From the NCBI GenBank assembly GCA_963728285.1, contig CAVSJR010000002.1, positions 339,891-403,890 on the forward strand: 64,000 bases of DNA, in the 5' to 3' direction. Below are positions 45,520 to 54,872 of this stretch, piece after piece. The notes under the pieces were generated by a model that worked only from the letters and a program-made list of their open reading frames with translations, was not told the DNA's origin and ran no database searches. The position numbers and the translations under genes are program-made. The stretch comes from CAVSJR01 sp963728285. Lineage in GTDB: Bacteria; Actinomycetota; UBA4738; HRBIN12. How positions within the stretch are numbered: the stretch's first letter is position 1; the number at the start of each line of letters is the position of its first letter.

Positions 45520-46635
45520 TCATCGCGAGTCAGTCTCCGAGGTCAATCGGCCGTGGGTCAAGGCAGCGCGCAGTCGGTCGGCGGCCCTCCTGCTCGCGCC
45601 GAGCCGGTCGAGGCCGAGCAGGACGGCGCCGGTGACCGGCGGCGCCTCGAGCACGTGCACCCGCGCGAGGGACGCCACCTCGGAGATGCCCTCGCGGATG
45701 CGCTTGAAGAACAAGGGGTCATCGTTTCGGAACACACCGCCGCCCAACACCACCTCCACGTCCAGGGTGCGCATCCGCAATCGCCGGATCGCGGCGCCGG
45801 CCATCGTCACGATCTCGTCCGCCTGCCGGTCGACGATCTCGCGAGCCACCGCATCACCCTCGATCGCCGCCCTGAACACCACGGGCGCGACCTCGGCGAT
45901 TCGATCGTTGCGGAGGCGTCCGAAGTGGATCGCCTCGGTCACCTGACGCGAGCGCTGAAGTCCGAAGTACGCCGGCACGAGCTCGGCCAGGATCGTCGCA
46001 GGCCCCCGCCCGTCCGTCGCGCGCACGGCGTGCCACAGGCCCGCTTCCCCGATATCCGCCCCACCGCCCCAGTCCCCAGAGACGACGCCGAGCGCCGGGA
46101 TCCTGTAGGTGCGTCCGTTCGGAGCCACGCCGCAGCAGTTCGTGCCGTGTCCCGTCACGACGGCGACGCCCCAGTCCCGCTCGGTTCCCGCCCGGAGCAC
46201 GGCGAACGTGTCGTTTCGCACGACGGTCTCCTCGGCCCACCCCTGTGCCTGCAGCACGCGCAGGAAGCGTCTGTCGTCGGCGGGGAAATCGGCCCCGGCG
46301 AGGCAGAACGTTCCGAGGCGCGCGACGGCCCGGCCGTCGGGGTCGAGCCCGGCCCGGCGGCACACTTCCCTCGAGGCGGCGGCGACGTTTCGGGACATGT
46401 CGAGCAGGTCGTCCTCGCGAGGAGTTCGTCGCGAGCGCGGGCCCGGGTCCCGGTCCTCGCCGGGAACGTCGGCGGGCGTCGAGAGCGTCTCGCCGGCCTC
46501 CCCGTTCACGAACCGCGCGGCGGCGAGGAGGGTGCCGTCGATCTGGACCAGCGCCGCATCGACCTTGGAGCCTCCTCCGTCAACCCCCAGGACAGCGACC
46601 CCGCCCTTTCTCCGCGCAGACCCGGCCGCCTTCAC
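45520..46635 (-). CDS. BadF/BadG/BcrA-type sugar kinase (N-acetylglucosamine-kinase-like)
   Basis: 371 residues, ASKHA fold. Phosphate-1 loop GVAVLGVDGGGSKVDAALVQ near the start, VVTGHGTNCCGVAPNG (phosphate-2), VVSGDWGGGADIGEAGLW, and VEVVLGGGVFRNDDPLFF (adenosine). The spread of motifs is that of eukaryote-like N-acetylglucosamine kinases and their bacterial BadF-family relatives. GTG 46635 overlaps the deacetylase stop (GTGA), so the longer open frame upstream is rejected. With an SIS isomerase/deaminase-like protein and a deacetylase in the same operon, phosphorylation of an amino sugar is likely. Confidence 0.85.
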   Translation of the reverse strand: MKAAGSARRKGGVAVLGVDGGGSKVDAALVQIDGTLLAAARFVNGEAGETLSTPADVPGEDRDPGPRSRRTPREDDLLDMSRNVAAASREVCRRAGLDPDGRAVARLGTFCLAGADFPADDRRFLRVLQAQGWAEETVVRNDTFAVLRAGTERDWGVAVVTGHGTNCCGVAPNGRTYRIPALGVVSGDWGGGADIGEAGLWHAVRATDGRGPATILAELVPAYFGLQRSRQVTEAIHFGRLRNDRIAEVAPVVFRAAIEGDAVAREIVDRQADEIVTMAGAAIRRLRMRTLDVEVVLGGGVFRNDDPLFFKRIREGISEVASLARVHVLEAPPVTGAVLLGLDRLGASRRAADRLRAALTHGRLTSETDSR

Positions 46636-47249
46636 GGGAGCCTCTCCAGCGCGTCGACCGGCACGAATTGGGCGTCCGCCGCCGCGAGGCGATCGAGGAT
46701 CACCGGGATCGCGTCGGCGGTCGATGCCGGCCACGTGTGGAGGAGGACGACGGCTCCGTCCCCGTGCTCCAGTGCGCCGGCGACGGCGGCTTCCGCCAGT
46801 CCGTCCCCCGTGGTCCAGGGCTCCCAGTCGTCGAGCTCCAGATCCCAGTGCACGTTGCGGTATCCGAGGCGCTCCAATGCGGCCAAGACGCGCGGGTCGT
46901 CGTGGCCGTCCCCAAACGGACAGCGAAACCACGGGCGCGGATCGATCCCACTCGCCGTCACGATGTGTCCGGCGGCGGCGTCGACGTCGGAGCGGACTCC
47001 GTCGTCGTGCAGGAGCGTCATGCGTGCGTGGTAGTGGGAGTGGTTGCCGACGAGATGTCCCTCATCGGCGATGCGACGCGCTCGATCGGGATAGGCCTGC
47101 GCCCATCTCCCCTGAACGAAGAACGTCGCTCGTGCGCGCGCATCGGCGAGCGCGTCGAGGATGCGATCCGGCGCGTCGGGCGGACAGCGGGGCCGGTCCG
47201 GATGCTCGGCATCGAACGTCAGCGCGATACGCGGGCCGGGTTCACTCAC
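46632..47249 (-). CDS. Polysaccharide deacetylase (NodB domain), cytoplasmic
   Basis: 205 residues, no signal peptide. NodB motifs: motif 1 IALTFDAEHPDRP (catalytic Asp pair altered to D-A-E), motif 2 EGHLVGNHSHYHARM with the HSxxH metal ligands, motif 3 RPWFRCPFGDGHDD, motif 4 DDWEPWTTGDG and motif 5 VVLLHTWPAST. The Asp-Ala instead of Asp-Asp in motif 1 is unusual; the general base Asp is retained. The cytoplasmic location suggests action on imported amino sugars or oligosaccharides instead of cell-wall chitin or peptidoglycan. Overlaps the SIS gene by 8 nt. Confidence 0.87.
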   Translation of the reverse strand: MSEPGPRIALTFDAEHPDRPRCPPDAPDRILDALADARARATFFVQGRWAQAYPDRARRIADEGHLVGNHSHYHARMTLLHDDGVRSDVDAAAGHIVTASGIDPRPWFRCPFGDGHDDPRVLAALERLGYRNVHWDLELDDWEPWTTGDGLAEAAVAGALEHGDGAVVLLHTWPASTADAIPVILDRLAAADAQFVPVDALERLP

Positions 47250-48315
47250 GGGTCGTTACCTTCGTCGCCCTGGTGTAGGTGCTTGGATCGCGTCCCCGAG
47301 CGAGCGCGAGGCGCCACGCCAACAGCTGCGCGGGGATCACCGACACGGCGGGAGCGAGCAATCGATGGAGGGCACCCACGCCCAGGCGCATCGCCCGAGA
47401 CGGACCCTCGGTGTCCGGGGCGACGACCAGCACCGCCGAGCCGGCCTCGATCAGCTCCCCGGCGAGGGCGACATCAAGCCCGTGCGTCTCGGGCTCCGTC
47501 GCGATGATGATGGCGGCCAGATCCGGGCCGGCCAGCTCGAGTGGACCATGACGGAACTGCGCCGTCTGGAGCGACTCGGCCGGCACGCCCGCGGCCTCCT
47601 TCAAGATGAGAGACCCCATCTCCGCGGCCGCTCGTGCCGGGCCTCTGCCGAGGAGCACGACCACCGCCCGGCTTCCAAGCCTGGATTCCAGTTCCTCCGC
47701 CAGGCCGGCATCGCGAAGCAGTCGCTCGGCCGCACTCGCGGCGCGTCCCGACTCCACGCGCACGGTCGCGACGGCGTCCTCGACGGACTCCCCCGCGAGC
47801 ACGGCCGAGGCTGCGGCGAGGACGACCACCGAACCGGCGAACGTCATGGTCGAGGGCCCGACCTCCGTGCCCGCGCACGTATCGAGCGCGACATCGGCGC
47901 GCGCTGCCAGCGCGTTCGCCAGGTCGTTGGTGATGCTCACGAGGCGGGGGCGCGAGCGTGATCGCTCCAGCTCGCCGACGAGCCTCACGAGCTCGGCGCT
48001 CTCTCCCGACTGGCTCACCGCCACGATCAACGCCCGCTCGTCGAGGATTCCGGCGCGGAAATGCACCAGCTCCGCGGCATCCACCATGACGGCGGAGCAT
48101 CCGGACGCCGCCAGGCCGGCCACCGCCGGATAGAGGGCGTCGTAGGAGCTGCCCATGCCGGTCAGCACGATCGTGGACGCTCCGGACGCGAGCTCGACGA
48201 GGCGGCGGAGTGGATCGCGCTGGATCTCGAGGCTCGAGGCAGCGCGGCGGATGGCCTCCGGCTGCCCCCCGATCTCGGCTCGGAAGGGGTCAGGAAAGTT
48301 TCCTAACGATTTCAC
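47242..48315 (-). CDS. Double-SIS-domain sugar isomerase/deaminase-like protein
   Basis: 357 residues, two SIS domains: IVLTGMGSSYDALYPAVAGL, LIVAVSQSGESAELVRLVGE and TNDLANALAARADVALDTCA in the first; GPARAAAEMGSLILKEAAGV and AESLQTAQFRHGPLELAGPD in the second. This is the layout of the GlmS isomerase half, AgaS and FrlB-like deglycases; no glutaminase domain. Acts on an amino-sugar phosphate. GTG 48315 is preferred, since the family N-terminus (FRAEIGGQPEAIRRAASSL) follows; longer starts overlap the divergent GH4 gene. The ROK-type palindrome lies over its first codons. Confidence 0.85.
   Translation of the reverse strand: MKSLGNFPDPFRAEIGGQPEAIRRAASSLEIQRDPLRRLVELASGASTIVLTGMGSSYDALYPAVAGLAASGCSAVMVDAAELVHFRAGILDERALIVAVSQSGESAELVRLVGELERSRSRPRLVSITNDLANALAARADVALDTCAGTEVGPSTMTFAGSVVVLAAASAVLAGESVEDAVATVRVESGRAASAAERLLRDAGLAEELESRLGSRAVVVLLGRGPARAAAEMGSLILKEAAGVPAESLQTAQFRHGPLELAGPDLAAIIIATEPETHGLDVALAGELIEAGSAVLVVAPDTEGPSRAMRLGVGALHRLLAPAVSVIPAQLLAWRLALARGRDPSTYTRATKVTTRE
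48291..48305. promoter_or_regulatory. ROK-repressor operator, copy 2 (GH4/SIS divergent region)
   Basis: CAGGAAA-G-TTTCCTA. Read on the minus strand it is identical at 14 of 15 positions to the palindrome directly upstream of the ROK gene (63699-63713). It lies over the first SIS codons and about 35 bp before the GH4 ATG, where it could block both promoters. Confidence 0.7.
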
Positions 48316-48339
48316 GGCGGCAGTGTACGATGCCCACCC

Positions 48340-49611
48340 ATGGGTGTGAAAGTCGCCGTGATCGGCGCCGGGAGCACGTACACGCCGGAGCTCGTCGAGG
48401 GATTCGTGACGCGCGGCGACCGCCTCCGCGTCGACCAGCTCGCCCTGCTGGACACCGACGCCGAGCGCCTCGACATCGTGGGTGGCCTCGCCGCGCGCAT
48501 GATGACGAAGGCGGGTTGGACGGGCGAGCTCACGCTCACCGACGACCGAGATCGCGCGCTCGAGGGCGCGCAGTTCGTGATCTGCCAGCTCCGAGTCGGG
48601 GGTCAGGCCGCCCGGTTCGTCGACGAGACCCTCCCCTTGAGATTCGGGTGCATCGGCCAGGAGACGACGGGCCCGGGCGGCTTCGCCAAGGCGCTGCGCA
48701 CGGTACCGGTCGTGCTCGAACTCGCCGAAGAGACGGCCCGGCGCGGCGCGGCCGACGCGTGGTTCATCGACTTCACGAACCCGGTCGGCATCGTGACGCA
48801 GGCGTTGCTCGACGAGGGGCACCGGGCGCTCGGGCTTTGCAACGTCGCGATCGACATCCAGCGAAGGATCGCGGAGGATTTCGGGGTCGAGCCCTCGCGT
48901 GTTCGACTCGAGCACGTGGGCCTCAACCACCTCTCCTGGGAACGGGCGGTGTTCGTCGATGACCGGGACGTCCTCCCGGCGATGCTCGACGACCGAGCCG
49001 AGGAGCTTGCCGAGCACGCGGACATGCCCGCCGATCTGCTTCGGCTGCTTCGGGCACTTCCCTCCTCCTATCTCCGGTACTACTACATGACGGCGCGCGT
49101 GCTCGAGGAGCAGCGGACGCACCCCTCCCGCGCCGAGGAGGTGATGGCGATCGAGCGCGGACTGCTGGACCTCTACAAGGACCCATCGCTCGACTCGAAG
49201 CCCAAGCTCCTCGAGCAGCGGGGTGGCGCGTTCTACAGCGAGGCCGCCGCGCAGCTGGTGACATCCCTCAGCGACGGGTCGGGCGACGTGCAGGTGGTCG
49301 ACGTGCGCAACGGCGGGGCGATGCCGGACCTGCCCGACGATGCCGTCGTGGAGATCCCCGCCCGGATCGAGCTCGACGGCGCTCATCCGGCGCCGCTGGC
49401 TCCGCTGGCGCCGGAGATGCTGGGACTCGTCGAGGCCGCGAAGGCCTACGAGCGGCTCGCAGCAACGGCGGCGATGACCGGCAGCCGCGACGCGGCGCTG
49501 AAGGCGCTCCTGGCCAATCCCCTCGTCGATGGCTTCGAGACCGCCGCGGCGATGCTCGACCCGCTGCTCGAGGCGAACCGCCAGCACCTGCCCCGTTTCT
49601 TCCCCGGCTGA
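48340..49611 (+). CDS. Family 4 glycoside hydrolase (6-phospho-beta-glucosidase type)
   Basis: 423 residues, NAD- and metal-dependent. Rossmann loop KVAVIGAGSTYTPELVEGF at 4-22, FIDFTNPVGIVTQALLD, metal/substrate motif RALGLCNVAIDIQRRI (Cys-Asn) and VGLNHLSWERAV (His). In this family the CN-V-x pattern and the absence of the alpha-glucosidase CHS signature favour 6-phospho-beta-glucosidases. It cleaves a phosphorylated disaccharide by redox elimination. Starts opposite the SIS operon; GH38 follows 43 bp behind. A phospho-sugar substrate fits a kinase-containing operon better than a PTS, of which there is no trace. Confidence 0.9.
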   Translation: MGVKVAVIGAGSTYTPELVEGFVTRGDRLRVDQLALLDTDAERLDIVGGLAARMMTKAGWTGELTLTDDRDRALEGAQFVICQLRVGGQAARFVDETLPLRFGCIGQETTGPGGFAKALRTVPVVLELAEETARRGAADAWFIDFTNPVGIVTQALLDEGHRALGLCNVAIDIQRRIAEDFGVEPSRVRLEHVGLNHLSWERAVFVDDRDVLPAMLDDRAEELAEHADMPADLLRLLRALPSSYLRYYYMTARVLEEQRTHPSRAEEVMAIERGLLDLYKDPSLDSKPKLLEQRGGAFYSEAAAQLVTSLSDGSGDVQVVDVRNGGAMPDLPDDAVVEIPARIELDGAHPAPLAPLAPEMLGLVEAAKAYERLAATAAMTGSRDAALKALLANPLVDGFETAAAMLDPLLEANRQHLPRFFPG

Positions 49612-49654
49612 CGGGGCGCCGTTTCGTGGGCCGTCGTGGCACACTCGCGGGACG

Positions 49655-51817
49655 ATGAGTGCGGCGCCGAACCCCGTTCGGATCACGCTCGTTCCACATA
49701 CCCACTGGGACCGGGAGTGGTACCAGCCATTCGACGAATTCCTCCAGCGGCTCGTCGACATGATGGACGCGCTGCTCGCCGCCGCCTCGGAGGACTTCCC
49801 CCACTTCCACCTCGACGGACAGACGGCGATGATCGACGACTACCTGGCGGTCCGCCCGGAGCGAGAGGGCGACCTCCGCCGGCTGGCGGCCGAGGGCCGC
49901 CTGTCGCTCGGGCCCTGGGTGACGCAGATGGACGAATTCCTCGCCTCGGGCGAGTCCCACGTCAGGAACCTCGAGCGGGGGCTGGCCAGGGCCAGGGAGC
50001 TCGGGCCCGCGCTCGAGGTGGGATACCTGCCGGACCAGTTCGGCCACATCGGGCAGATGCCGCAGATCCTGCGGATGCTCGGCGTCGAGTACGCGGTCGT
50101 CTGGCGTGGCGTTCCGGCCGCCATCGATCGCGACGCATTCTGGTGGGAGGCGCCGGACGGGAGCCGCGTGCTGGCCGACTATCTCGCGTTCGGCTACTTC
50201 AACGGCGCACGCTATTCGCAGGCCCACGACGGCGGGCAGCTCGCGGACGAGATCCGGCGAACGCTCGATCGCCAGCGCGAACTGATGGCGACCGATCGCG
50301 TGCTCGTCATGGTCGGCTCCGATCACGCGGGACCCGACCGGCCGCTCGTGGGTCGGGTCTCCGATGCCCGGCGGTCGCTCGGATCCATCGACGCGCGCAT
50401 CGACGGCCTCGCGAGCCACCTCGACGGGCGCACGCTGCGGGAGGAGCTTCCCGTATGGCGGGGCGAACTGCGATCGTCGGCGCGAGCGCACCTGCTCCCC
50501 AACGTCTACTCGGCGCGGCCGCATCAGAAGCGCGAGCGTGGCCGGGTCGAGTCCGTGCTCGAGCGGTACGCGGAGCCACTCGCGGCGCTCGTCCCGCAAC
50601 GCCCCCGCGGGCCGCGGAGGAGCTCGACCGGGCCTGGCTCCTCCTGCTCTGGAACGGGGCGCACGACTCCGCGTGCGGCTGCTCGCACGACAGGGTCGCC
50701 CGCGACGTGGACGCGCGGTTCGCCGAGGCTCGCGGGATCGGGGAGGAGCGTCGTCCGGGCCAGCCTTCGGGCTCTGGCGGATCGGATGGCGGACGGCGGC
50801 ACGCTGTGGTTCAACCCCTCGCCCTTCGAGCGCGACGGCGTTCCCGGGCTCGGCTGGCTCGTCGGTCCATCGGGTGCCGAGGCGCCGGGGACGGCGGAGG
50901 TCCCGGTGCGAGATCCGGGCGAGCGACGGTCGGATCGTCGCCGACGAGGTGACCCTCGCGCTGGCCGACGAGCCGGACGTCGGCGATCTCTACACCTTCT
51001 GTCCGGCGGAGGGCGCGGAGGGACCAACGCCTCCGGCCCGGCTGGAGATCGATGAAGGGCGGCAGACGGCCGTCGCGAGCTGGGACGCGCTGGAGGTGCG
51101 GCTGCGCATCTCCAGACGCGAGGGAGAGCCGTTCCTGCGGCTGGCCGGAGAGATCCTCAACGCCCGCCCCGACCACAGGCTCCGGCTGCACGTCTCGCTT
51201 CCTCGCGACGCGGACGGGGCCCTCGCCGGGTCGCCGTTCGAGCTCGTTCACCGGGCGGCGACCTCCGAGGGCAGCGATCTCGAGCCCCCCTCGCCGACGT
51301 GGCCCGCGAGGGGCGTCGTCGCCGCCGCAGGGGTCGCGGTTCTGCACGAGGGGGTATTCGAGTACGAGCTCACGGCCGGGAACGAGCTCGCGGTGACGCT
51401 GCTCCGATGCGTGGGAACGATCAGCCGGCAAGCGCTGGCGACCCGCCCGTTTCCCGCGGGGCCCGACGTGGCAACGCCCGACGCACAGATGATCGGCACG
51501 ATCGAGTTCTCGCTCGGCGTTTGGGACGGAGCGACCGCTCACGCGCTCCTCCAGCAGTGGGAGAGGTTCGCGCTCCCGCTCGTGTCCGCTGCCGCCCCCG
51601 GTGGAGGATCGCTCCCGCGGTCGGGCCACCTTCTGTCCATCGAGGGCGAGGGGCAGCTTTCGAGCATCCGGTCGCATCGAGGCGCCGTCCAGGTGCGACT
51701 GTGGAACGCTCGCTCGGACGAATCGATCGTCGCGGAGATCGAAGGCAACCCGCCACGCTTCGCCCCGCCGAGATCGCCACCGTGTCCCTCGAGCCCCAAT
51801 CCCTGAGGCCCGTTTGA
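49655..51817 (+). CDS. GH38 alpha-mannosidase, several frameshifts
   Basis: About 720 residues when pieced together. N-terminal GH38 domain: LVPHTHWDREWYQPFDEFLQ (zinc ligands His, Asp), GYLPDQFGHIGQMPQIL (nucleophile Asp region) and VGSDHAGPDRPLVG. Frame breaks at about 50610, 50735, 50915 and 51750; recovered pieces include ELDRAWLLLLWNGAHDSACG, DGGTLWFNPSPFERDGVPGL, ASDGRIVADEVTLALADEPD and LHEGVFEYELTAGNELAVTL. The end is best read as ATLRPAEIATVSLEPQSLRPV-like at 51817. Removes alpha-mannosyl residues, in the cytoplasm since no signal is present. Four breaks in one gene make this either low-quality sequence or a decaying gene. Confidence 0.82.
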
Positions 51818-51844
51818 CTCTCACCCGAGGTGAGGCCCTAGGCT
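51814..51844 (+). promoter_or_regulatory. MerR-type promoter with 19-bp spacer
   Basis: TTGACT (51814-51819) and TAGGCT (51839-51844) are 19 bp apart, the over-long spacing that MerR proteins correct. The dyad CTCACC-CGA-GGTGAG (51820-51834) sits in the spacer. Initiation 7-8 nt after the -10 falls at the ATG (51852), so the mRNA is probably leaderless. Confidence 0.75.
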
Positions 51845-51851
51845 CCCACCG

Positions 51852-52673
51852 ATGACCCCCACGACGGATCTGCTCTCGATCGGACGGTTTTCCCGGCTCT
51901 CCGGCATCTCGGTGCCCTCGCTCCGGCGATACGACGCCATGGCGCTCTTGCCCCCGGCCAGCGTCGATCCCCAAAGCGGCTATCGCCGGTATGACCCCGC
52001 CCAGCTCGCGAGGGCCAGGGCGATTCGTCGTCTTCGGGACCTGGACGTTCCCCTCGACGTGGTTCGCGCGTTCCTCGACGCGGACCCGTCCTCAGCATCC
52101 CGGCTGCTGGAGCAGCACCGCGCGCGCCTGGAGTCGAGGGCGTGGCGCGACCAGCGCATCCTGCATCATCTGAGACAGCTCACCGACGGAAGGGAGCTCC
52201 TGATGACCGACGACCACACACGCTTGCAACCCGACGCGGGTGAGCAGCGCCGGCTCGCGGCCGACCTCTTCAACCTCGTGTGGACCATGCTCGAGACCCC
52301 GGATCGGACGGCGGAGCAGGACGAGCGGATGCTGCATGCCGCCCACGCCTCGCGCTTCCATTGGGGAGAGGTCGGCGAACCGGTGAATCTCGCGCGAGGG
52401 GATTGGCAGGTCTCACGCGTCTACGCCGTGCTGGGTCGCGCCGAGCCCGCGCTGCATCACGCCCAGCGCTGTCTCGAGACGTGCCGCGCCAACGACATCG
52501 AGGACTTCGACCTCGCGTTCGCGTACGAGGCGCTGGCGCGCGCCAGCGCGATCGCCGGTCGCTCGGACGACGCAGCAACCTACGCGGGGCTGGCGCGACA
52601 GGCAGGCGAGCGCATCGGCGAGCCGGAGGAGCGCGAGATCTTCTTCAGCGACCTGGCGGGGCTACCGTCGTAG
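51852..52673 (+). CDS. MerR-family transcriptional regulator with TPR-like C-terminus
   Basis: 273 residues. HTH and wings: LLSIGRFSRLSGISVPSLRR, YDAMALLPPASVDPQSGYRR, LRDLDVPLDVVRAFLDADPS, then the dimer helix to about 115. The C-terminal region (residues 135-265; HAQRCLETCRANDIEDFDLA, AYEALARASAIAGRSDDAAT) is helical with TPR-like repeats in place of a metal site or GyrI effector domain. Effector unknown. Its own promoter has the MerR spacer and dyad, indicating autoregulation. It sits directly after GH38, 34 bp away. Confidence 0.88.
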   Translation: MTPTTDLLSIGRFSRLSGISVPSLRRYDAMALLPPASVDPQSGYRRYDPAQLARARAIRRLRDLDVPLDVVRAFLDADPSSASRLLEQHRARLESRAWRDQRILHHLRQLTDGRELLMTDDHTRLQPDAGEQRRLAADLFNLVWTMLETPDRTAEQDERMLHAAHASRFHWGEVGEPVNLARGDWQVSRVYAVLGRAEPALHHAQRCLETCRANDIEDFDLAFAYEALARASAIAGRSDDAATYAGLARQAGERIGEPEEREIFFSDLAGLPS

Positions 52674-52726
52674 GTGCCCGCTTCGGACCATGGAACCGTC
52701 GGCGATCCGTGCCGGTCGTACTGCTC

Positions 52727-53510
52727 ATGAGGATCGAGGCAATGCGCGCGAGGTTCCTCCTGCCATGGGCCCTGGCGGCAGCGATGACCGGTGGCTGCGC
52801 GGCGGGGGCAGCCGACCCCCCGCCCGCGTCCGCGCTCGGCGAACGAGCTTCAGACGGAGACGACCCACGCTTCTTCCGCTCCGACGAGCGGCCCCGGCGC
52901 CGTGGACGACGCGCCGACGTCGCCCCCTCGATTCGAGGCGGGCATCGAACCCCTTCGCGGGCCGCTGCGCGATGAGGTCATGGATCGAAACTGGCATCCG
53001 GGGTGCCCGGTGCCCATCGCGGATCTCCGCGTGGCGCACGTCCGGTACTGGGGGTTCGACGGCGAGGTCCACGACGGCCCGCTCGTACTCAACGAGGCGG
53101 TGGCCGATGACGTGGTTGGCGTCTTCCACCGCCTCTTCCGCGCGGACTTTCCGATCAAGCACATCGCGCTCGCCCGCAGATACCGGCCGGACGCCGACCG
53201 ATGGAACAGCACACGCGACACGACCGCGTCGTTCAACTGCCGTCCCGTGACCGACGTCCCCGGAAGCGTGTCTCAGCACTCCTACGGCTGGGCCATCGAC
53301 ATCAACCCGCTGCAGAATCCCTACGTGCGCGGCGACGGCTCGGTGTTGCGGAAGGCGGCGAAGCCCTACCGCGACCGTTCCCGTCGCCGGCGCGGCATGA
53401 TTCATCCCGGCGACATCGTCGTGCGCTCGTTCGCCCGGATCGGATGGGCGTGGGGAGGCGACTACACCAGCATCAAGGACTACATGCACTTCAGCTTGAC
53501 CGGAAAGTAG
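52727..53510 (+). CDS. M15-family D-alanyl-D-alanine carboxypeptidase-like lipoprotein, frameshifted
   Basis: About 260 residues. Signal FLLPWALAAAMTGGC ends in a lipobox-like M-T-G-G-C. The frame changes near 52840, within a GC-rich stretch. The mature domain has AHVRYWGFDGEVHDGPLVL, the M15 zinc motif SQHSYGWAIDINPLQNPYV (SxHxxGxAxD) and YTSIKDYMHFS with the last His. It is the VanY-like Peptidase_M15_4 type, which trims peptidoglycan stem peptides. Starts at ATG 52727 or ATG 52742. Promoter and partner unknown; the next gene is unrelated. Confidence 0.82.
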
Positions 53511-53581
53511 CAGGTCGGAGAGGCTCTTTCTGTTTCGATGGCCGCGGAACATGGGTGTGTCCCGCCCCGTAAGGTGGGGTC

Positions 53582-54109
53582 ATGCGCGTCCCCGACGCTC
53601 CGCTCCACGGCGAGTTCACCGTCGTCCGCCCGGCCACTGAGGATGATGTCGATCTCCTCATCGGCTGGCACGCCGATCCCGACGTGGCCCGGTACTGGGA
53701 TGGGGAAACCTTCACACGTGAACAGATGCTGGTCCGATTGGCGCGGCCCGACGTCGATCCGTATGTCGTGCAAGAGAATGGCGTGCCGGTCGGGTATCTT
53801 CAGGCCTGGTTCGACGACAATTCCCCCGACGAGGGCGGCCTGGACATGTTTCTCATCCCCGCTGCGAGGGGCCGCGGCCTCGGCCCGGACGCCGCGCGCA
53901 CGCTCGCCCGCTGGCTCCTGAGTGCCGGAGGAAGGCGTCGCCTCACCGTCGATCCCTACTCCTCCAACGCGCGTGCCGTCCGGGCGTGGGAGAAGGCCGG
54001 CTTCACGCCGCTCGAGAGCCGGGAGCCGGATCATGAGCACGCCGTCCCTTGGCTCTTGATGGCCGTCGAGAGGACCGCCATCGGACTTCCAGCGGTCCCG
54101 GCGGGGTGA
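53582..54109 (+). CDS. GNAT-family acetyltransferase, AAC(6')-like
   Basis: 175 residues. FTVVRPATEDDVDLLIGWHA at the start, GYLQAWFDDNSPDEGGLDMF, acetyl-CoA loop ARGRGLGPDAARTLARWLL, and VDPYSSNARAVRAWEKAGF at the C-terminal part. The HADPDVARYWDG and DMFLIP blocks resemble the aminoglycoside 6'-acetyltransferase subgroup, but many chromosomal relatives have other or unknown substrates. AAGGTGGGG is a good ribosome site before ATG 53582. No resistance genes or mobile elements are nearby, so a housekeeping role is as likely. Confidence 0.85.
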   Translation: MRVPDAPLHGEFTVVRPATEDDVDLLIGWHADPDVARYWDGETFTREQMLVRLARPDVDPYVVQENGVPVGYLQAWFDDNSPDEGGLDMFLIPAARGRGLGPDAARTLARWLLSAGGRRRLTVDPYSSNARAVRAWEKAGFTPLESREPDHEHAVPWLLMAVERTAIGLPAVPAG

Positions 54110-54118
54110 ACTCCCACG

Positions 54119-54872
54119 ATGATGGATGAGTCGGTCGATGTGGCGCTCTTGGACGAGATGCTCACCCCGGATGGTGCCGTCGAGCTCGTGGCCTACAAGG
54201 GGAGGAGCACCGTCTGGATCGGAATTCGGCCGAAGGGATGGCGCGTCGAGGAGTCTCCGACGCGAGGTCGCCATCGGCTTGCGCACAGGGTCGGACGAGC
54301 ACTACGTGGAGACAACGGCGTCGATCCATCGCACCTGGGGCGTCGCCTTCGGAGCGGTTGCCCCTGAGGTCGAGCGGGTCGCGGTTCGCAACGAGGGGCG
54401 CGAGCTCTTCCCCGCGGTGATCATCCCGCTGCCCGCCTCCTTCGAGGAGGAGTTTCGAGCCGCCTGGGGCCTCGCCGCCGAGTGTGAGAAGGAGTGCGAG
54501 CTGATCGGCTACGACGGCCGCGGCCGCCTCATCGCCCCGAAAACGATCCGGACCGGTGAGAGGCGGGATCCCTCCGCTGAGGAATCTCTGGAGTTGCTCC
54601 GGCAGCATTGCGACAACGGCCTGCGGTACTACGCGTGGGCGCTGAGGAGGATGCCCTCCATCCCCGATCAGGCGGAGGACGTCCCGCTGGTTTGGAATCA
54701 GCTGCATGCGCTCGCGCTCGTGCTCGCCTACGTCGAGGGCGCGACGGACGAACGGTCCGCCCTGCTCGAAGCGGGCGAGATCGGCCTGCGCTACGTCGAG
54801 ACGGTCGAGGCCGAGGGATGGGAGCCGCCGTTCGCGAGCGCCGGGCCCGGAGGTGGCGCCGGCGTGTCCTAG
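54119..54872 (+). CDS. Protein of unknown function, frameshifted
   Basis: About 250 residues, acidic, no signal or membrane segment. Starts MMDESVDVALLDEMLTPDGA. The frame changes near 54255 and continues REVAIGLRTGSDEHYVETTA. Contains 'GRELFPAVIIPLPASFEEEF', CEKECELIGYDGRGRLIAPK and LRQHCDNGLRYYAWALRRMP. I do not recognise the family. It follows the acetyltransferase by 9 bp and overlaps the 3' end of the opposite gene by 4 nt. Confidence 0.55.

Noticed and set aside
47242..49761. An 839-codon minus-strand frame extending the SIS protein
   Set aside because: Its N-terminal half is antisense to the GH4 gene and has no family features; the SIS fold begins at about 48300.
53582..54109. Aminoglycoside resistance gene
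   Set aside because: The acetyltransferase resembles the AAC(6') subgroup, but there is no mobile element, no other resistance gene and many harmless chromosomal relatives.
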